A stretch of 64,000 bases of DNA from Rufibacter tibetensis (GCF_001310085.1 NZ_CP012643.1:465001-529000); one strand, 5' to 3'. Positions 44,564 through 55,058 are shown, counted from the stretch's first letter. Translations and numbers: made by a program. Notes: a model not told the origin generated them from the letters alone.

Positions 44564-46597
44564 ATGGAAAAGAAGCCAAACAGCCTCCTTCAGGAAACCA
44601 GCCCCTACTTGTTGCAGCATGCCTATAACCCGGTTGATTGGTATCCGTGGGGACCGGAAGCCCTTCAGAAAGCCAAAGACGAGCAGAAACCTATTCTGGT
44701 GAGCATTGGGTATGCCGCTTGCCATTGGTGCCACGTCATGGAACATCAGTCTTTTGAGAAAGAGGAGATTGCCCAAGTCATGAACCAGAACTTTGTCTGC
44801 ATCAAGGTAGACCGCGAAGAACGTCCCGATGTGGACCAGGTGTACATGGATGCCCTGCAAGCCATGGGGTTGCAAGGTGGTTGGCCACTCAATGTGTTTC
44901 TGAATCCAGACGCCAAGCCCTTCTATGGCGGCACTTATTTTCCGCCCCAGAACTGGATGCAACTCTTGCAAAGCATTACCGATGCCTATGCAAAAAGCCG
45001 TGCAGAACTGGACAAATCAGCTGACCAGTTCGCGGAACACCTGAACCAAAGCGAACTAGCCAAATACGGACTTCAGCACAGAAACCCAGATTTCAACCAA
45101 GCAGATTTCGAGCAGATGTTCCAGAATCTAAAAAAGCGTTTTGATGTGAAGCGAGGCGGTACGGGTGAGGCACCCAAATTCCCCATGCCCAGCATCTGGC
45201 GCTTTTTACTTCGCTACTACCACCACAGCCATGACCCAGTGGCTTTGGAGCAAGTGAACCTGACCCTGGAGGAGATGGCCTTTGGCGGTATTTATGACCA
45301 GGTAGGTGGCGGCTTCGCCCGATACTCTGTAGACGAGGTGTGGTTGGTCCCCCACTTTGAAAAGATGCTTTATGACAATGGGCAGCTTATCAGTCTCTAC
45401 TCAGAAGCTTACCAGGTCACCCGCAATGAACTTTACAAACAAGTGATCTCAGAAACCATTGCCTTTGTAGAGCGCGAATTAACCAGCCCCGAAGGCGGAT
45501 TCTACTCCTCGCTTGATGCAGATAGTGAAGGAGTAGAAGGCAAATTCTATGTCTTTACGCAAGCAGAGCTACAAGAAATACTAGGTGAAGGCGCTGAACT
45601 AGCTAGCAGCTACTACAACACCACCCATGAAGGTAACTGGGAGCATGGCGTCAACATCCTGCACCGGCGGCAAACCGATGAAGCGTTTGCGGCTGACCAG
45701 GGGCTTTCAGTAGAGGAACTGCAGGAGCACGTCCAGAACTGGAAAGACACCTTGCTCCAAGTCAGAAGTCAGCGGATACGTCCAGGACTAGATGACAAGA
45801 TCCTAACCTCCTGGAATGCGTTGATGCTGAAAGGACTTACCGATGCCTACAAAGCCTTCGGAGAGCCTAGAATGCTGGAACTAGCTTGTACCAATGCTCA
45901 TTTCCTCCTACAGAACTTGAAGCAGGAGAACCAATTGTTCCACAATTACAAAAAGGGGAAAGCCACTATAAACGGCTTTTTGGAAGACTACGCACTCTTG
46001 ATCCAAGCGTTAATTGGCTTGTACCAGATCACTTTTGAAGAGCAATGGCTGAAAGAAGCCAGAAAACTTACCGACTACACCCTCTCCCACTTTTATGACG
46101 AACAGGAAGAACTCTTCTTTTTTACTGGAACAGCCGGTGAGCAGCTGATAGCCCGCAAAAAAGAGTTGTTTGACAATGTGGTTCCGGCCTCCAACTCCGT
46201 GATGGCCATGAACCTGCACTTTCTGGGGCTCTACTTTGACAAAGACCAGTACAGCAATCTCTCAGATAAAATGCTTTCAAAAGTGCGGGATTTAGTAGTA
46301 CAGGAACCAATGCACTTGGCTAATTGGGCTAGCGTGTACCACCTGAAAATGAAACCTACCGCTGAGATTGCCATCATTGGACCGGAAACACACTCGTTTC
46401 GGAACCTGTTGCAGCAGCACTTTTTACCCAATGCCTTATTAGCAGGAAGCAAGGAAGAAAACGACTCTTCTTTACCCCTCTTGGATGACCGTTTCGCGCA
46501 GGAAGGTAAAACTACCCTCTACGTATGCTACAACCGGACATGTCAATTGCCCGTGCAATCTGTAGCAGAGGCACTGGAGCAGGTAGATACTATCTAA
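44564..46597 (+). CDS. YyaL/SSP411-family thioredoxin-like protein (DUF255)
   Basis: A 677-residue protein with an N-terminal thioredoxin-like domain (about 1-165; [17 protein letters not shown], then CHWCHVM at 50-56 as the CxxC site) and a long (alpha/alpha)6-barrel region related to N-acylglucosamine epimerases (about 190-600; [32 protein letters not shown]). The biochemical role is not established; the human homologue is SPATA20. It follows the GSCFA gene by 63 bases. A hairpin GCAAGGTTTCT/AGAAACCTTGC with a long loop lies just past its stop. Confidence 0.9.
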   Translation: MEKKPNSLLQETSPYLLQHAYNPVDWYPWGPEALQKAKDEQKPILVSIGYAACHWCHVMEHQSFEKEEIAQVMNQNFVCIKVDREERPDVDQVYMDALQAMGLQGGWPLNVFLNPDAKPFYGGTYFPPQNWMQLLQSITDAYAKSRAELDKSADQFAEHLNQSELAKYGLQHRNPDFNQADFEQMFQNLKKRFDVKRGGTGEAPKFPMPSIWRFLLRYYHHSHDPVALEQVNLTLEEMAFGGIYDQVGGGFARYSVDEVWLVPHFEKMLYDNGQLISLYSEAYQVTRNELYKQVISETIAFVERELTSPEGGFYSSLDADSEGVEGKFYVFTQAELQEILGEGAELASSYYNTTHEGNWEHGVNILHRRQTDEAFAADQGLSVEELQEHVQNWKDTLLQVRSQRIRPGLDDKILTSWNALMLKGLTDAYKAFGEPRMLELACTNAHFLLQNLKQENQLFHNYKKGKATINGFLEDYALLIQALIGLYQITFEEQWLKEARKLTDYTLSHFYDEQEELFFFTGTAGEQLIARKKELFDNVVPASNSVMAMNLHFLGLYFDKDQYSNLSDKMLSKVRDLVVQEPMHLANWASVYHLKMKPTAEIAIIGPETHSFRNLLQQHFLPNALLAGSKEENDSSLPLLDDRFAQEGKTTLYVCYNRTCQLPVQSVAEALEQVDTI

Positions 46598-46740
46598 GTT
46601 GATTTCAAGCAAGGTTTCTGAAAGCAGGCTCAATACAGTCTTATTTAAGAAACCTTGCAAATGACTTATCTATCAAGCTTTTCTGGCCCAAAACACAAAA
46701 TAATCTTTTGCACCAGGCGTTTAGAACTGGCTGAGCAGCA

Positions 46741-47241
46741 ATGCTGTTGCTCCAGCAAAACCTAAACCCACTAACCTACGTGAAGAAGTTATTTTTTATA
46801 GGGGCAGTATGCCTGGCCTTTGCCGGTTCTGCCTCTGCCCAGAACGGAAAAAGTTATTGGAAACGCTTACAAAGAACGCACCCTGAAACTACCTTAGAAG
46901 CATTGGACAGAAACACTCCGGCTGTTTCGCAGGTCCCCTCTGGCCAGACAGATCTTCCGGCCTGCCGTCTTGCCTTGGTATACGAGGGCAAAAGCCGCAA
47001 CATTTCCCTGGAGAACCTGAAGCGGATGAAACAAAAGGGCTTAAAGCCTTCCAGTATTCGGCAGTACCGCAAAGAAATACTTTTCACATCTGCTGACAAA
47101 GAAGTGTGGTTGCCGGTAAAATCTGCTTTGGTGGGCCAATTAGAGTTGGAAGTGCGCGAAGATGAGCCGGTTTTGGTATACGCCACTGTTTTACAGGACG
47201 ATCAGGTGACCTTATTGGTAGAAGACTTCCAGACCAAGTAA
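46741..47241 (+). CDS. Small secreted protein of unknown function
   Basis: A 166-residue exported protein. The ATG at 46741 gives a long N-terminal region before the hydrophobic KLFFIGAVCLAFAGSASAQ; a GTG at 46780 would give a tidier signal peptide and may be the true start. The mature part, about 130 residues, has one Cys and no motif I recognise. It lies 54 bases upstream of priA on the same strand, but the functional link is likely chance. Confidence 0.65.
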   Translation: MLLLQQNLNPLTYVKKLFFIGAVCLAFAGSASAQNGKSYWKRLQRTHPETTLEALDRNTPAVSQVPSGQTDLPACRLALVYEGKSRNISLENLKRMKQKGLKPSSIRQYRKEILFTSADKEVWLPVKSALVGQLELEVREDEPVLVYATVLQDDQVTLLVEDFQTK

Positions 47242-47295
47242 GAAAGCTTTCCGTTTCCGGCCTGTTTTTCCGAACTTTGGCCTAAATCGGACGCC

Positions 47296-49830
47296 TTGAC
47301 ACCAGAATTAGAATTTCATATTCCTGCTGATGACGTCCCTGACCGGGTTACCCTGTTTGCGGACGTCATTTTACCTTTACCCTTACCCAAGCTTTACACG
47401 TACCGGGTACCCTACCAGATGAGCGATGAAGTGCTGGTAGGTGCGCGCGTGTTGGTACAGTTTGGCTCCAAGAAAGTATTGAGCTGCGTGGTGGCGCGCG
47501 TGCACGAAGAGCCGCCCAAAGAATACCAGGCCAAGTACCTGCTGGAGGTCATTGATGAAAAGCCCGTGGTTACCGGTCCGCAGCTCCGGCTTTTCCTCTG
47601 GATGGCCGAGTATTATCTCTGCACCCTGGGCGAGGTCATCAACGCCGCCCTTCCCTCTGCCCTGAAACTTAGCAGCGAATCCCAGATTCAGCTGCACCCT
47701 CAGTTCAATATTGAAACCAATGAATGGCCCCTTACCAGCCACGAGGAAAAAATTGTCTTTGCGCTGCGCCAGAAACAGCACCTCACCTTTACTGAGGTAG
47801 GCCAACTGCTGCAACTCACCAGCTTCCATAAAATCATTAAATCGCTCCTGCTCAAAGATATCATCATCATCTATGAGGAAATAGCCGAGAAGTATGCCCC
47901 TAAAGTGGTAAAGAAGGTACGTCTTGCTTCTTCCTTTACTACCGATGAGGAAACCCTGGAAGAGCTTTTCAACCAATTAGCACCAAAGCCAAAACAGTTG
48001 GACGTTTTGCTCAAGTATGTGCAACTCACGCCTATTCTGCAAAACCTCAGAATGAACGAGGAAGGACTAGAGAAAAATGTGCTTACCTCCAACCCGCACC
48101 TGTCCTTGTCGGCCATCAATTCGTTGTTGAAGAAAGGCGTAATGGAGCAATTTGATGTGGTGGTGAGCCGCTTCCCCATGGCCGAGGGCCGGGGCCCTTA
48201 CCTGGCGTCTGATCTTTCCACAGCGCAAGCTGCGGCGCGTGACCAGGTTCTGGAAACCTTTGAAGAGAAAAGCACAGTACTTCTGCACGGCATCACAGGT
48301 AGTGGCAAAACCGAGATTTACATTGACCTGATCAACAAAGCCGTAGAGGCAGGCGGTCAGGTGCTGTACCTCCTCCCAGAGATTGCCCTTACCGCTCAGA
48401 TTGTAACCCGCCTGAAACGTGTGTTCGGGGACCGCTTGGGTGTGTACCACTCAAAGTTTTCAGACAATGAACGCGTGGAAGTCTGGAACGGAATCTTGTC
48501 CGGCCGCTTCCAGGTGGTGGTGGGCGTACGTTCCTCGGTGTTTTTGCCGTTCCATTCGCTTTCGCTCATCATTGTGGATGAAGAGCACGAGCCTTCTTAC
48601 AAACAGCATGAACCGGCACCGCGCTACAATGCCCGGGAAGTGGCCTTCATGATGGCGCAGTTCCAGGGAGCCAAGACGCTCCTGGGCTCAGCTACTCCTT
48701 CCATAGAGTCTTATTATCACTGCAAAACCGGCAAATGGGGCTTGGTGAACCTGCACGAACGGTATGGCGAGGCTACCTTGCCCGAGGTAGAACTAGTGGA
48801 CACCCGGCAGGAAAGCCTCCGGAAGAACATGCTCAGCCATTTCTCCCAGCGGCTGGTGCATGACATTGAAGATACCCTCCACCGCCAGGAGCAAGTCATT
48901 TTGTTCCAGAACCGCCGTGGCTACGCTCCTTTCATTGATTGCAATGACTGCGCTTGGATTCCTAAGTGCCGCAATTGCGCCGTAAGTTTGTCTTACCACA
49001 AGTTCTCCAATGAACTGCGGTGTCATTACTGCGGCTACACCGAACGCAAACCCAATGACTGCCCTGCCTGTGGTTCCACCATGTTGAAAACGGTAGGTTT
49101 CGGGACCGAGAAGATTGAGGACGAACTGAAGCTGATTATGCCTGAGGCCCGCATCCAGCGCATGGATTTAGACACTACTAAGAAGAAGAACAGCCACCAG
49201 CAGATTATAGAGGATTTTGAGCAGCAACGCACCAATGTTCTGGTAGGTACCCAAATGGTGACTAAAGGCCTGGACTTCGAGCACGTGAGTTTAGTTGGTA
49301 TCCTGAGCGCCGACAGCATCATCCACTTCCCGGATTTCAGAGCCCATGAACGTGCTTACCAGTTATTTGTGCAGGTAAGTGGCAGGGCCGGCCGAAAGGG
49401 GAACAAGGGGAAAGTGCTAATCCAGACGGCCAACCCTAACCAGCCTATCTTCCAGCGGGTCATCCAAAACGACTACATGGGACTGTATGAGCAGGAAATT
49501 GCCGAGCGCCAGAAGTTCCGTTATCCACCCTTCGTGCGGATGATACGCTTGACGGTAAAGCATCCGGAGGCGAGGCCATGTGAAGGTGCAGCTATCTTAC
49601 TGGCGAAAGAGTTGGTAGACCGGTTAGGTAGGACTGGCGTGCTGGGGCCCGAAGCACCCCATATCTTTAAAATCAGAAACCAGTTTCTACAGGAAATTCA
49701 CGTGAAACTAGACCGCGAAGGTGGAAACCTTCGTGAATCAAAAGCGCAGGTGCTTGAAGCAGTACAAGCATTACTTAAAAACAAAGATCTCAAGCAAGTA
49801 CGGGTGGTCATTGACGTAGATCCTTCATAG
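47296..49830 (+). CDS. priA: Primosomal protein N', replication restart helicase
   Basis: A 3'-5' helicase that reloads the replisome at stalled forks. At 844 residues it is full length: N-terminal 3'-end binding domain (VTLFADVILPLPLPKLYTYRVP), Walker A GITGSGKTEIY (about 330), DEEH box, eight zinc Cys (CNDC, CRNC, CHYC, CPAC, about 550-595), and helicase motifs GTQMVTKGLDFEHV and QVSGRAGR. The start is a TTG at 47296; there is no ATG or GTG between it and the conserved first domain. A GAACTTTG -7-like box lies just upstream. It ends at a clear terminator. Confidence 0.96.
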   Translation: MTPELEFHIPADDVPDRVTLFADVILPLPLPKLYTYRVPYQMSDEVLVGARVLVQFGSKKVLSCVVARVHEEPPKEYQAKYLLEVIDEKPVVTGPQLRLFLWMAEYYLCTLGEVINAALPSALKLSSESQIQLHPQFNIETNEWPLTSHEEKIVFALRQKQHLTFTEVGQLLQLTSFHKIIKSLLLKDIIIIYEEIAEKYAPKVVKKVRLASSFTTDEETLEELFNQLAPKPKQLDVLLKYVQLTPILQNLRMNEEGLEKNVLTSNPHLSLSAINSLLKKGVMEQFDVVVSRFPMAEGRGPYLASDLSTAQAAARDQVLETFEEKSTVLLHGITGSGKTEIYIDLINKAVEAGGQVLYLLPEIALTAQIVTRLKRVFGDRLGVYHSKFSDNERVEVWNGILSGRFQVVVGVRSSVFLPFHSLSLIIVDEEHEPSYKQHEPAPRYNAREVAFMMAQFQGAKTLLGSATPSIESYYHCKTGKWGLVNLHERYGEATLPEVELVDTRQESLRKNMLSHFSQRLVHDIEDTLHRQEQVILFQNRRGYAPFIDCNDCAWIPKCRNCAVSLSYHKFSNELRCHYCGYTERKPNDCPACGSTMLKTVGFGTEKIEDELKLIMPEARIQRMDLDTTKKKNSHQQIIEDFEQQRTNVLVGTQMVTKGLDFEHVSLVGILSADSIIHFPDFRAHERAYQLFVQVSGRAGRKGNKGKVLIQTANPNQPIFQRVIQNDYMGLYEQEIAERQKFRYPPFVRMIRLTVKHPEARPCEGAAILLAKELVDRLGRTGVLGPEAPHIFKIRNQFLQEIHVKLDREGGNLRESKAQVLEAVQALLKNKDLKQVRVVIDVDPS

Positions 49831-49848
49831 CCATTTTCTTCTCTTCTA

Positions 49849-49890
49849 TTTAGGGGCTGTTTACATCAAAACAGCCCCTAAACACTTTTT
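49849..49890 (+). terminator. Terminator after priA
   Basis: Inverted repeat TTTAGGGGCTGTTT (49849-49862) and AAACAGCCCCTAAA (49869-49882), then a short T run. Confidence 0.85.
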
Positions 49891-50005
49891 ACCAGGCTTG
49901 GTCTCGCACAAAATTCCAGAAGAGCTGCTTCTACGTACACCTCAAGTTATTTGATTTTCCAGATCCTTATAGTGCTGAGCTAATCATATTGCCTTTCTAA
50001 GAGCA

Positions 50006-50171
50006 GATTCTCCCCTTGAGGGAAAATAAAGAGGGGTGTTTACACGTGAGAGCAAATATTCCAAAACTCATTCTAAAAGGCATCTTCTCATAAGGATAGC
50101 AAAGACGAATACTCTATGCGTAAACCGGCAGGTGTAAACACCCCTCTTCGCTCCCCTCAAGGGGAGATTCA
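50006..50171. repeat. Palindromic MITE-like repeat element
   Basis: Two inverted arms of about 43 bases (50006-50048 and 50129-50171) enclose an 80-base core. Each arm contains TCTCCCCTTGAGGG and GAGGGGTGTTTACAC, with about 85% identity between arms. No transposase is present. The element lies in the priA-cupin spacer and looks like a non-autonomous or REP-type dispersed repeat. A 79-residue minus-strand frame across it is not a gene. Confidence 0.65.
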
Positions 50172-50678
50172 GTATTGAACTGCCGCTTACAGTAGTTGAA
50201 GAGTACTTCACTGGCATTTTGAGACTTTTATTATAAATAAAGGCATAAAACAACTTTGCAGGCGGCAGTTGCAGTTGACTATATTCTTTAGAAATTAGGT
50301 AAGGCACCTCTCCTTCAGTCTTTACTTTTGGCTTCTACACAGCTTGTAAAAGCGTTGGTTTCCTGTTCAACTTAAGGAAATAACTGACAGGAAAGCAGCG
50401 ATGATCTACCCATTAACAAGCTACTACTATTCCAGATTACCGCTTCAGCTGTTCTTCAACAAAAACAACGAAAAATCCATGTCTTCTTCATCCCTGAAAT
50501 TTTCAGACTCAGTTTGGCTTTATTCGGCTTTATCCTGATTTTAAGCTGTTTAACAAATCATTAACATACAACCAAGCAACGTTTTACACAACTTTGTATC
50601 TATATAATCAAAAGGGCTACTCCAGAAATGGGTATAACCCTCTAAAAAGTTTAAAAAATTTAACCATAAAAAGACATT
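50172..50678. other. Spacer before the cupin-like gene
   Basis: No gene seen. A CAACTTTG box at 50589-50596 may be a -7 element for the cupin-like gene, giving a leader of about 75 bases; no -33 box is evident. Confidence 0.35.
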
Positions 50679-51101
50679 ATGAAAACTCGTTTAACCACCG
50701 CAATCCTTTCAGTTTGTTTCTTGTTGAACCTCGCACCTGCCTTCGCCAGAAACACTCCTACCAACACCGCTCCACGTACTACCAAAGTGTTCAAGCAAAT
50801 GCTGAAAACAAATAACCTTCGCATCTTGTCTTTGGAGTTGAAACCAGGTGAATTCTTAGATTTTCATGCATCGCCTGAGCAAGAGGCCTACGCTGCCTCT
50901 GACGGAATCATCAAGATAGTTACCGCTGACGGTACTGAAAAAACGGTTAATGTGAGAGAAGGTGATCGGTTATGGATGGATCTTACCCAATACAAAAACT
51001 GGAACACGGGTGAGAAAACCTTGAACATAATGGTGCTGGAGCAGCCTAGAGGAGGTGTGGAAAAAAAATCTAACATTTCTTTCTACACTCTTAAACCTTA
51101 A
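50679..51101 (+). CDS. Secreted cupin-like protein
   Basis: A 140-residue exported protein with a clear signal peptide (about 1-23, LLNLAPAFA). The mature part folds like a single small cupin: LRILSLELKPGEFLDFHASPEQEAYA, a turn with GIIKIVTADGTE, VNVREGDRLWMD and HIG-like closing strand NIMVLEQPRGG. His in DFHASPEQE and the E may bind a metal, but the usual HxHxxxxE signature is incomplete. The role is unknown. Two hairpin terminators follow. Confidence 0.7.
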   Translation: MKTRLTTAILSVCFLLNLAPAFARNTPTNTAPRTTKVFKQMLKTNNLRILSLELKPGEFLDFHASPEQEAYAASDGIIKIVTADGTEKTVNVREGDRLWMDLTQYKNWNTGEKTLNIMVLEQPRGGVEKKSNISFYTLKP

Positions 51102-51144
51102 GGTTTTACCTCCGTTAAATACCTTACATTCACACTCTATTTCA

Positions 51145-51211
51145 GCTTAAAAGTAGTCTTACTCTATCCGCTTGCGCTCTGGTAATAGACTACTTTTAAG
51201 CACTTTTTTTT
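51145..51211 (+). terminator. Terminator after the cupin-like gene
   Basis: Perfect 15-base inverted repeat GCTTAAAAGTAGTCT (51145-51159) and AGACTACTTTTAAGC (51187-51201), then eight T after CAC. Confidence 0.85.
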
Positions 51212-51225
51212 GAGTTCACCTATGC

Positions 51226-51255
51226 AAGCCACCTCATCAGGAGTGGCTTTTTTTG
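51226..51255 (+). terminator. Second hairpin terminator
   Basis: AAGCCAC (51226-51232) pairs with GTGGCTT (51243-51249), followed by a T run. A back-up stop 25 bases after the first. Confidence 0.6.
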
Positions 51256-51369
51256 TTACCCCAAAGCCCATTTCAGAAATACAGCTGTTGGTTTCAGGAG
51301 GGATAAATCCGGTTCACTCCGTCTTTTGCGGGTTTCAGTTGCAAAAAGGCTTGCTTCCTCTTTTTTAGG

Positions 51370-51400
51370 TTTGCGATGGGCGTAAGTCGCTGCATATTTG
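51370..51400 (+). promoter_or_regulatory. Promoter of small RNA copy A
   Basis: TTTG at 51370-51373, 19-base spacer, CATATTTG at 51393-51400. The upstream blocks GTTCACTCCG (51312) and TGCTTCCTCT (51352) recur in copy B at identical distances. Confidence 0.7.
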
Positions 51401-51404
51401 TATC

Positions 51405-51551
51405 ATTAATCGGCACGGAAGAGGTTGAGCCACCTGCTAAAAGGAAGATTCCCCACCGTATGATTGATCACTGCTGAATGCAGCTCTTTAGAAGAATTTA
51501 GGTTTTGTTTGTTAGTTTGGTGTAAGGGGCCCGGTTTTTCCGGGCTTTTTC
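51405..51551 (+). ncRNA. Predicted small RNA, copy A
   Basis: An untranslated transcript of about 145 bases is predicted from the promoter at 51370-51400 to the terminator GCCCGG-TTTTT-CCGGGC-TTTTT (51529-51550). It shares with copy B (55344-55477) the 18 bases around the start (51388-51405) and 57 identical bases at the 3' end (51502-51558). The body between them differs. Its 5' part can form an imperfect stem (51402-51413 with 51457-51469) and a hairpin CTGC/GCAG. No open frame is conserved between copies, which argues for an RNA product. Confidence 0.65.
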
Positions 51552-51681
51552 ATTTTAGAACATCTACTAAAGCGCATCCACTATTCAACTACTTCTCTTA
51601 TATGGTGCGGCGGCTCAGAATAAAGCTTGCCTCAGAGAACGGAGGGCTTTAGAAAAGGAGCTTCCAAAGCATAGATTCGTC

Positions 51682-52695
51682 TTACCAGAGGTTCTGCGGA
51701 CAAATAGCCATTTTACGGTTGAGCAACCGAACGCCTACTACAAGCTCATGGCTTCCGGAACTGACGCTACTAACTGCCTTGGTCCCGAAATCATAGGAAT
51801 AACTCACGTCAAAGGTATGACTCAAAGAGACGCCAGCTAGTCCGGCGAAACTCTCTCCCTGTCTGTAGGAAGCGCCTATCCATACTCTGTTGGCATACAC
51901 AGCGCGTGCGTTTACATCCAGGGCAATGGGAACAGGTGCTATATGCTTAAGCAAAACGGAGGGAATAAGGGCCAGCTCGTCAGAGACATTCAGCTTGTAT
52001 GCGGCTGTGAGAAAAAGATGAGGCCTAAACGAAGCGTCTTCCTGCGTAGCCATATCTTGCCCTAAGACCTGAGAAGCGGCGGCCCCCACGTAGAACTCTT
52101 TGGAATAGAGCCATACCCCAACGGAGAAGTCAGGCCTCATAGAAGAACGGCCTACCGCTACTACATCTGTATTATCATGAAACGTCACGTCATCTGCCCG
52201 AAAAGACTGTCTAACCAGACCCGCTGAGGCACCCATTGACATTTTCATGGATTTGCTAAGCCATAAGTGGTAGGCGTAAGAGGCATTTACTTTTGCCTGC
52301 ACAAAGGGCCCGATACGGTCATAGATAATGGACCCGCCCACACCATGATGGGGCCTTAATCTCCGGTACTTTCCATAAGTGTCCAGCCCAGCAGAAAAGT
52401 CTCCCTGCGGTTGGGTGGAACCACCTTTTGAAGAGGAACCATTTCCTACCCCAAGGCTGGTATGGCCCGTCAGGTAAATAGTTTTGGGTGCCCCATCAAT
52501 GCCTACCCACTGGCTACGGCTGCTGAGTTTAAGATCAAGGTAATCCTCTATGCCGGTAATACCTGGGTTCAGCACGTAGTTGTTCAGCATGTACTGCGTG
52601 TATTGTGCCCTTAGCTGACCATACAGCAACGTGGAGGTGCTTACGAGGGAACAGCACAGCAGCAGGGTTCCAAATAGTATCTGTACCTGCCTCAT
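51682..52695 (-). CDS. PorP/SprF family type IX secretion outer-membrane protein
   Basis: A 337-residue outer-membrane protein with a signal peptide (about 1-27) and the PorP/SprF start QYTQYMLNNYVLNPGITG, then SRSQWVGIDGAPKTIYLTGH and alternating barrel strands. Members help export and surface attachment of a specific type IX secretion substrate, usually encoded next door. Here the start overlaps the stop of the adhesin gene by four bases (ATGA), so the two are a dedicated pair. No core T9SS genes (porK-N, sprA) are in the window. Confidence 0.93.
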   Translation of the reverse strand: MRQVQILFGTLLLCCSLVSTSTLLYGQLRAQYTQYMLNNYVLNPGITGIEDYLDLKLSSRSQWVGIDGAPKTIYLTGHTSLGVGNGSSSKGGSTQPQGDFSAGLDTYGKYRRLRPHHGVGGSIIYDRIGPFVQAKVNASYAYHLWLSKSMKMSMGASAGLVRQSFRADDVTFHDNTDVVAVGRSSMRPDFSVGVWLYSKEFYVGAAASQVLGQDMATQEDASFRPHLFLTAAYKLNVSDELALIPSVLLKHIAPVPIALDVNARAVYANRVWIGASYRQGESFAGLAGVSLSHTFDVSYSYDFGTKAVSSVSSGSHELVVGVRLLNRKMAICPQNLW

Positions 52696-54737
52696 CTTAC
52701 TATGCTTACAGAACCGGTCAATGTTTGGCCCTGCTCCAGATGGATGTGATAAAAATATGTACCTACCGGCAAGGGCTTTCCTTTCAAGGTTCCGTTCCAG
52801 TTGTTCTGGTACCCCTTCGTCTCATACACACTTCCGCCCCACCGGTCAAAGACGCGCAGCGTGGCACCAGGATAGTTGAGCATGTTCGTGATTTCCCAGG
52901 TTTCGTTTGTGCCGTCGCCGTTAGGAGAAAAAGCAGTAGGTATGATTAGGTTATCAGAGACAGTGACGGTGACTGAGGCCTGGTTTTGGCAGCCTTGGGC
53001 ATCAGTTACTTTAACGGTGTAGGTGGTGGTCTCCAGGGGCCGAGCCGTTGGAGTGGGGCTAGAAGCATCGCTCAAGCCGGTGGGAGGACTCCACAAATAA
53101 GAAACTCCGCCGCTGGCCCGTAAAACGATGCTTTTATCCAGACCAATCGTGACATTTGGCCCCACTTTCACCACAGGCAAGGGCTTAATGATCGCTTTTA
53201 CTGGTACTCTGGAGCTTTCACATCCGTTCTCCAGCAGCGACACATAGTAGGTCGTGCTCACCTTCAAATCTGGCGTCTTGTAAACTCCTGACGTATTTTC
53301 AGCAATTGGTTTGGTAGAGGTTGGCGCGTCATACCATCTGTATTTATCGGCTGCTTTGTGAAAGGCCTCTATTGTCACGCTCCCGGGGCCACATCTGGAC
53401 ACACTTGAAGTTAAAGGAGTGATTTGGAGCTCTTTTTTAGAAACCACCACCTTATTCGTGAGAACCTTGGCACCGCAGGTGTTGGTGAGTTCGGCCCAAT
53501 ACGTTCCCGTTTCTTTGGCCTCCAACGTGTTTGAGCTCACAACCCCACCAATTCTCTGGTCATCTTTCCACCATTGGTATAAGTTGTTTTCTCCCTTGGT
53601 GGCAATTAGCTCTACTCCTTCCCCAGCACATATGGAAAGCTCGCCATTAGCCTCAAGTTCAGGCTGTGGCATTGGGGGGCACGACACCTGAATCTGCACC
53701 CAGGCAGTGGCACACTTGGTGTAGCAAAGGTCAGAGGAACTCTCGCAGACTTCATACTGAAGGGAATCAACTCCCGTGAAATTACGGTTGGCGGTGTAAA
53801 CGACCTGGTTGTTTAAAAGTGAAGCTGACCCGTTTTTAGGTTGGGTTATGATTTGCGAGACGCTGATAGGTTCACGTTTGGTATGAAAATCATTTCCAGC
53901 CACATTGATAGTTGATGGCAAAAGCGGCACGGCTGTGGCCTGGTCTTTCACTGCTACCGGTTTGCTCCCGGCGTCAATGATGCAAATAGTCTGCTCGTTC
54001 TTTTTGTCACCGGTAGAACCCGTAAACCCGTAATACACTTCCTTGCTTCCCTTGAATACATTCCTGATTAGGTCATCTTGGTGGCTGAACCTCAGTTGTT
54101 CGTCAAAGTAAAGTTGTAGTTTCTGCGTAGCAGGGTTCCAGGTGATGGTATAGGTGTGGCAGGTATTATTTTCCACGTCTTCATTATTTGGATCAATGAG
54201 GACTGGTGGAAACTTGGGCCTGTTTGTCTGGCCATTGTATACCACGGTAGTATGGTCAGCCGGAATGTCTCCATTCTCCGGCCCATTATCATAGGTATCA
54301 AACTCGATGGCAACTGAGGGCACAATAGCTTTGTCTGGCGTGTAATGTAACTCATCATAGCCGAACCCCAACCCCGCCGCCGAGTTTCCCCGGGCATCAA
54401 AACCGGTAGGGTCATTATGGAACACAAAACCAATCCCGTCTGCTCCTTGCTGGTCTCTGGTACCCAGAAAAGCAATGAAAGAAAGCTCAAAAGGTTTTGA
54501 GAGATCTATTTTGTCTTTCCAGAAAATTGTGCCAAACCGGTATTCTTCGTCAGGGGTGATTTTGTAACACGTACTTGAAATCTGCACAGCATCCCCTTTG
54601 GTGACAAACTGTGCAGAGCTTGGTATAGCGGTAAACAGAAACAACAATAAGATGCAACTACAGCATACAATCCTCTCTTGCAGCGTTTTTGAAAACCAGG
54701 TGCTGGAAAATAATTTAAGAGTATTGAGTCCTTTCAT
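52692..54737 (-). CDS. Lectin-like surface adhesin with gliding-type C-terminal domain
   Basis: A 681-residue secreted protein from the ATG at 54737 (the frame extends to a TTG at 54752). Signal peptide, L-type lectin domain (about 45-265: FIAFLGTRDQQGADGIGFVFHND, SVAIEFDTYDNG), a cadherin-like linker with NVAGNDF, Ig-like domains with paired Cys, and the type B sorting domain at the end (about 595-681: IIPTAFSPNGDGTNETWEI, VFDRWGGSVYET, GTYFYHI). It would leave the cell by type IX secretion and bind carbohydrate at the surface. The coupled PorP/SprF protein is its likely export partner. Confidence 0.92.
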   Translation of the reverse strand: MKGLNTLKLFSSTWFSKTLQERIVCCSCILLLFLFTAIPSSAQFVTKGDAVQISSTCYKITPDEEYRFGTIFWKDKIDLSKPFELSFIAFLGTRDQQGADGIGFVFHNDPTGFDARGNSAAGLGFGYDELHYTPDKAIVPSVAIEFDTYDNGPENGDIPADHTTVVYNGQTNRPKFPPVLIDPNNEDVENNTCHTYTITWNPATQKLQLYFDEQLRFSHQDDLIRNVFKGSKEVYYGFTGSTGDKKNEQTICIIDAGSKPVAVKDQATAVPLLPSTINVAGNDFHTKREPISVSQIITQPKNGSASLLNNQVVYTANRNFTGVDSLQYEVCESSSDLCYTKCATAWVQIQVSCPPMPQPELEANGELSICAGEGVELIATKGENNLYQWWKDDQRIGGVVSSNTLEAKETGTYWAELTNTCGAKVLTNKVVVSKKELQITPLTSSVSRCGPGSVTIEAFHKAADKYRWYDAPTSTKPIAENTSGVYKTPDLKVSTTYYVSLLENGCESSRVPVKAIIKPLPVVKVGPNVTIGLDKSIVLRASGGVSYLWSPPTGLSDASSPTPTARPLETTTYTVKVTDAQGCQNQASVTVTVSDNLIIPTAFSPNGDGTNETWEITNMLNYPGATLRVFDRWGGSVYETKGYQNNWNGTLKGKPLPVGTYFYHIHLEQGQTLTGSVSIVR

Positions 54738-55058
54738 ACGCCTGTAGAGCAATAAACTGTCTTACCTTGGAGGAACCTGAAGAGAGTGCCACTGCTAACT
54801 TCCACCAACTTCACTTAATTAAAATAATACAATTTTTTTATTAAAAAACCTTTATAGTTTTATTTTATATAACGATTTAATTAAAAAATAGATTTATAAA
54901 ATATATAATATTAAAAGATATAGATATATGTAATTGAAAATCAACCCTAATAAATTCAGGTAAAGAGTTGTGGGAGGGAAAGAATAGCCAGCTTAACAGG
55001 AAACCAAGTGCGAGGAAGCCCTCTTTTTAGCTGTTTAGCCTCACTACAAAGGGGTAAT
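54738..55058. other. AT-rich upstream region of the adhesin operon
   Basis: No gene seen. Bases 54813-54945 are almost all A and T. They sit upstream of the adhesin ATG and probably hold its promoter. On the plus strand this stretch leads to an orphan terminator at 55059-55119. Confidence 0.45.

Noticed and set aside
50068..50307. 79-residue minus-strand ORF
   Set aside because: It runs through the arm of the MITE-like palindrome; its translation reflects the repeat, with no start signal or domain.
51464..51652. 62-residue ORF after the cupin-like gene
   Set aside because: It covers the conserved 3' part of small RNA A, including the terminator, and is not preserved in copy B.
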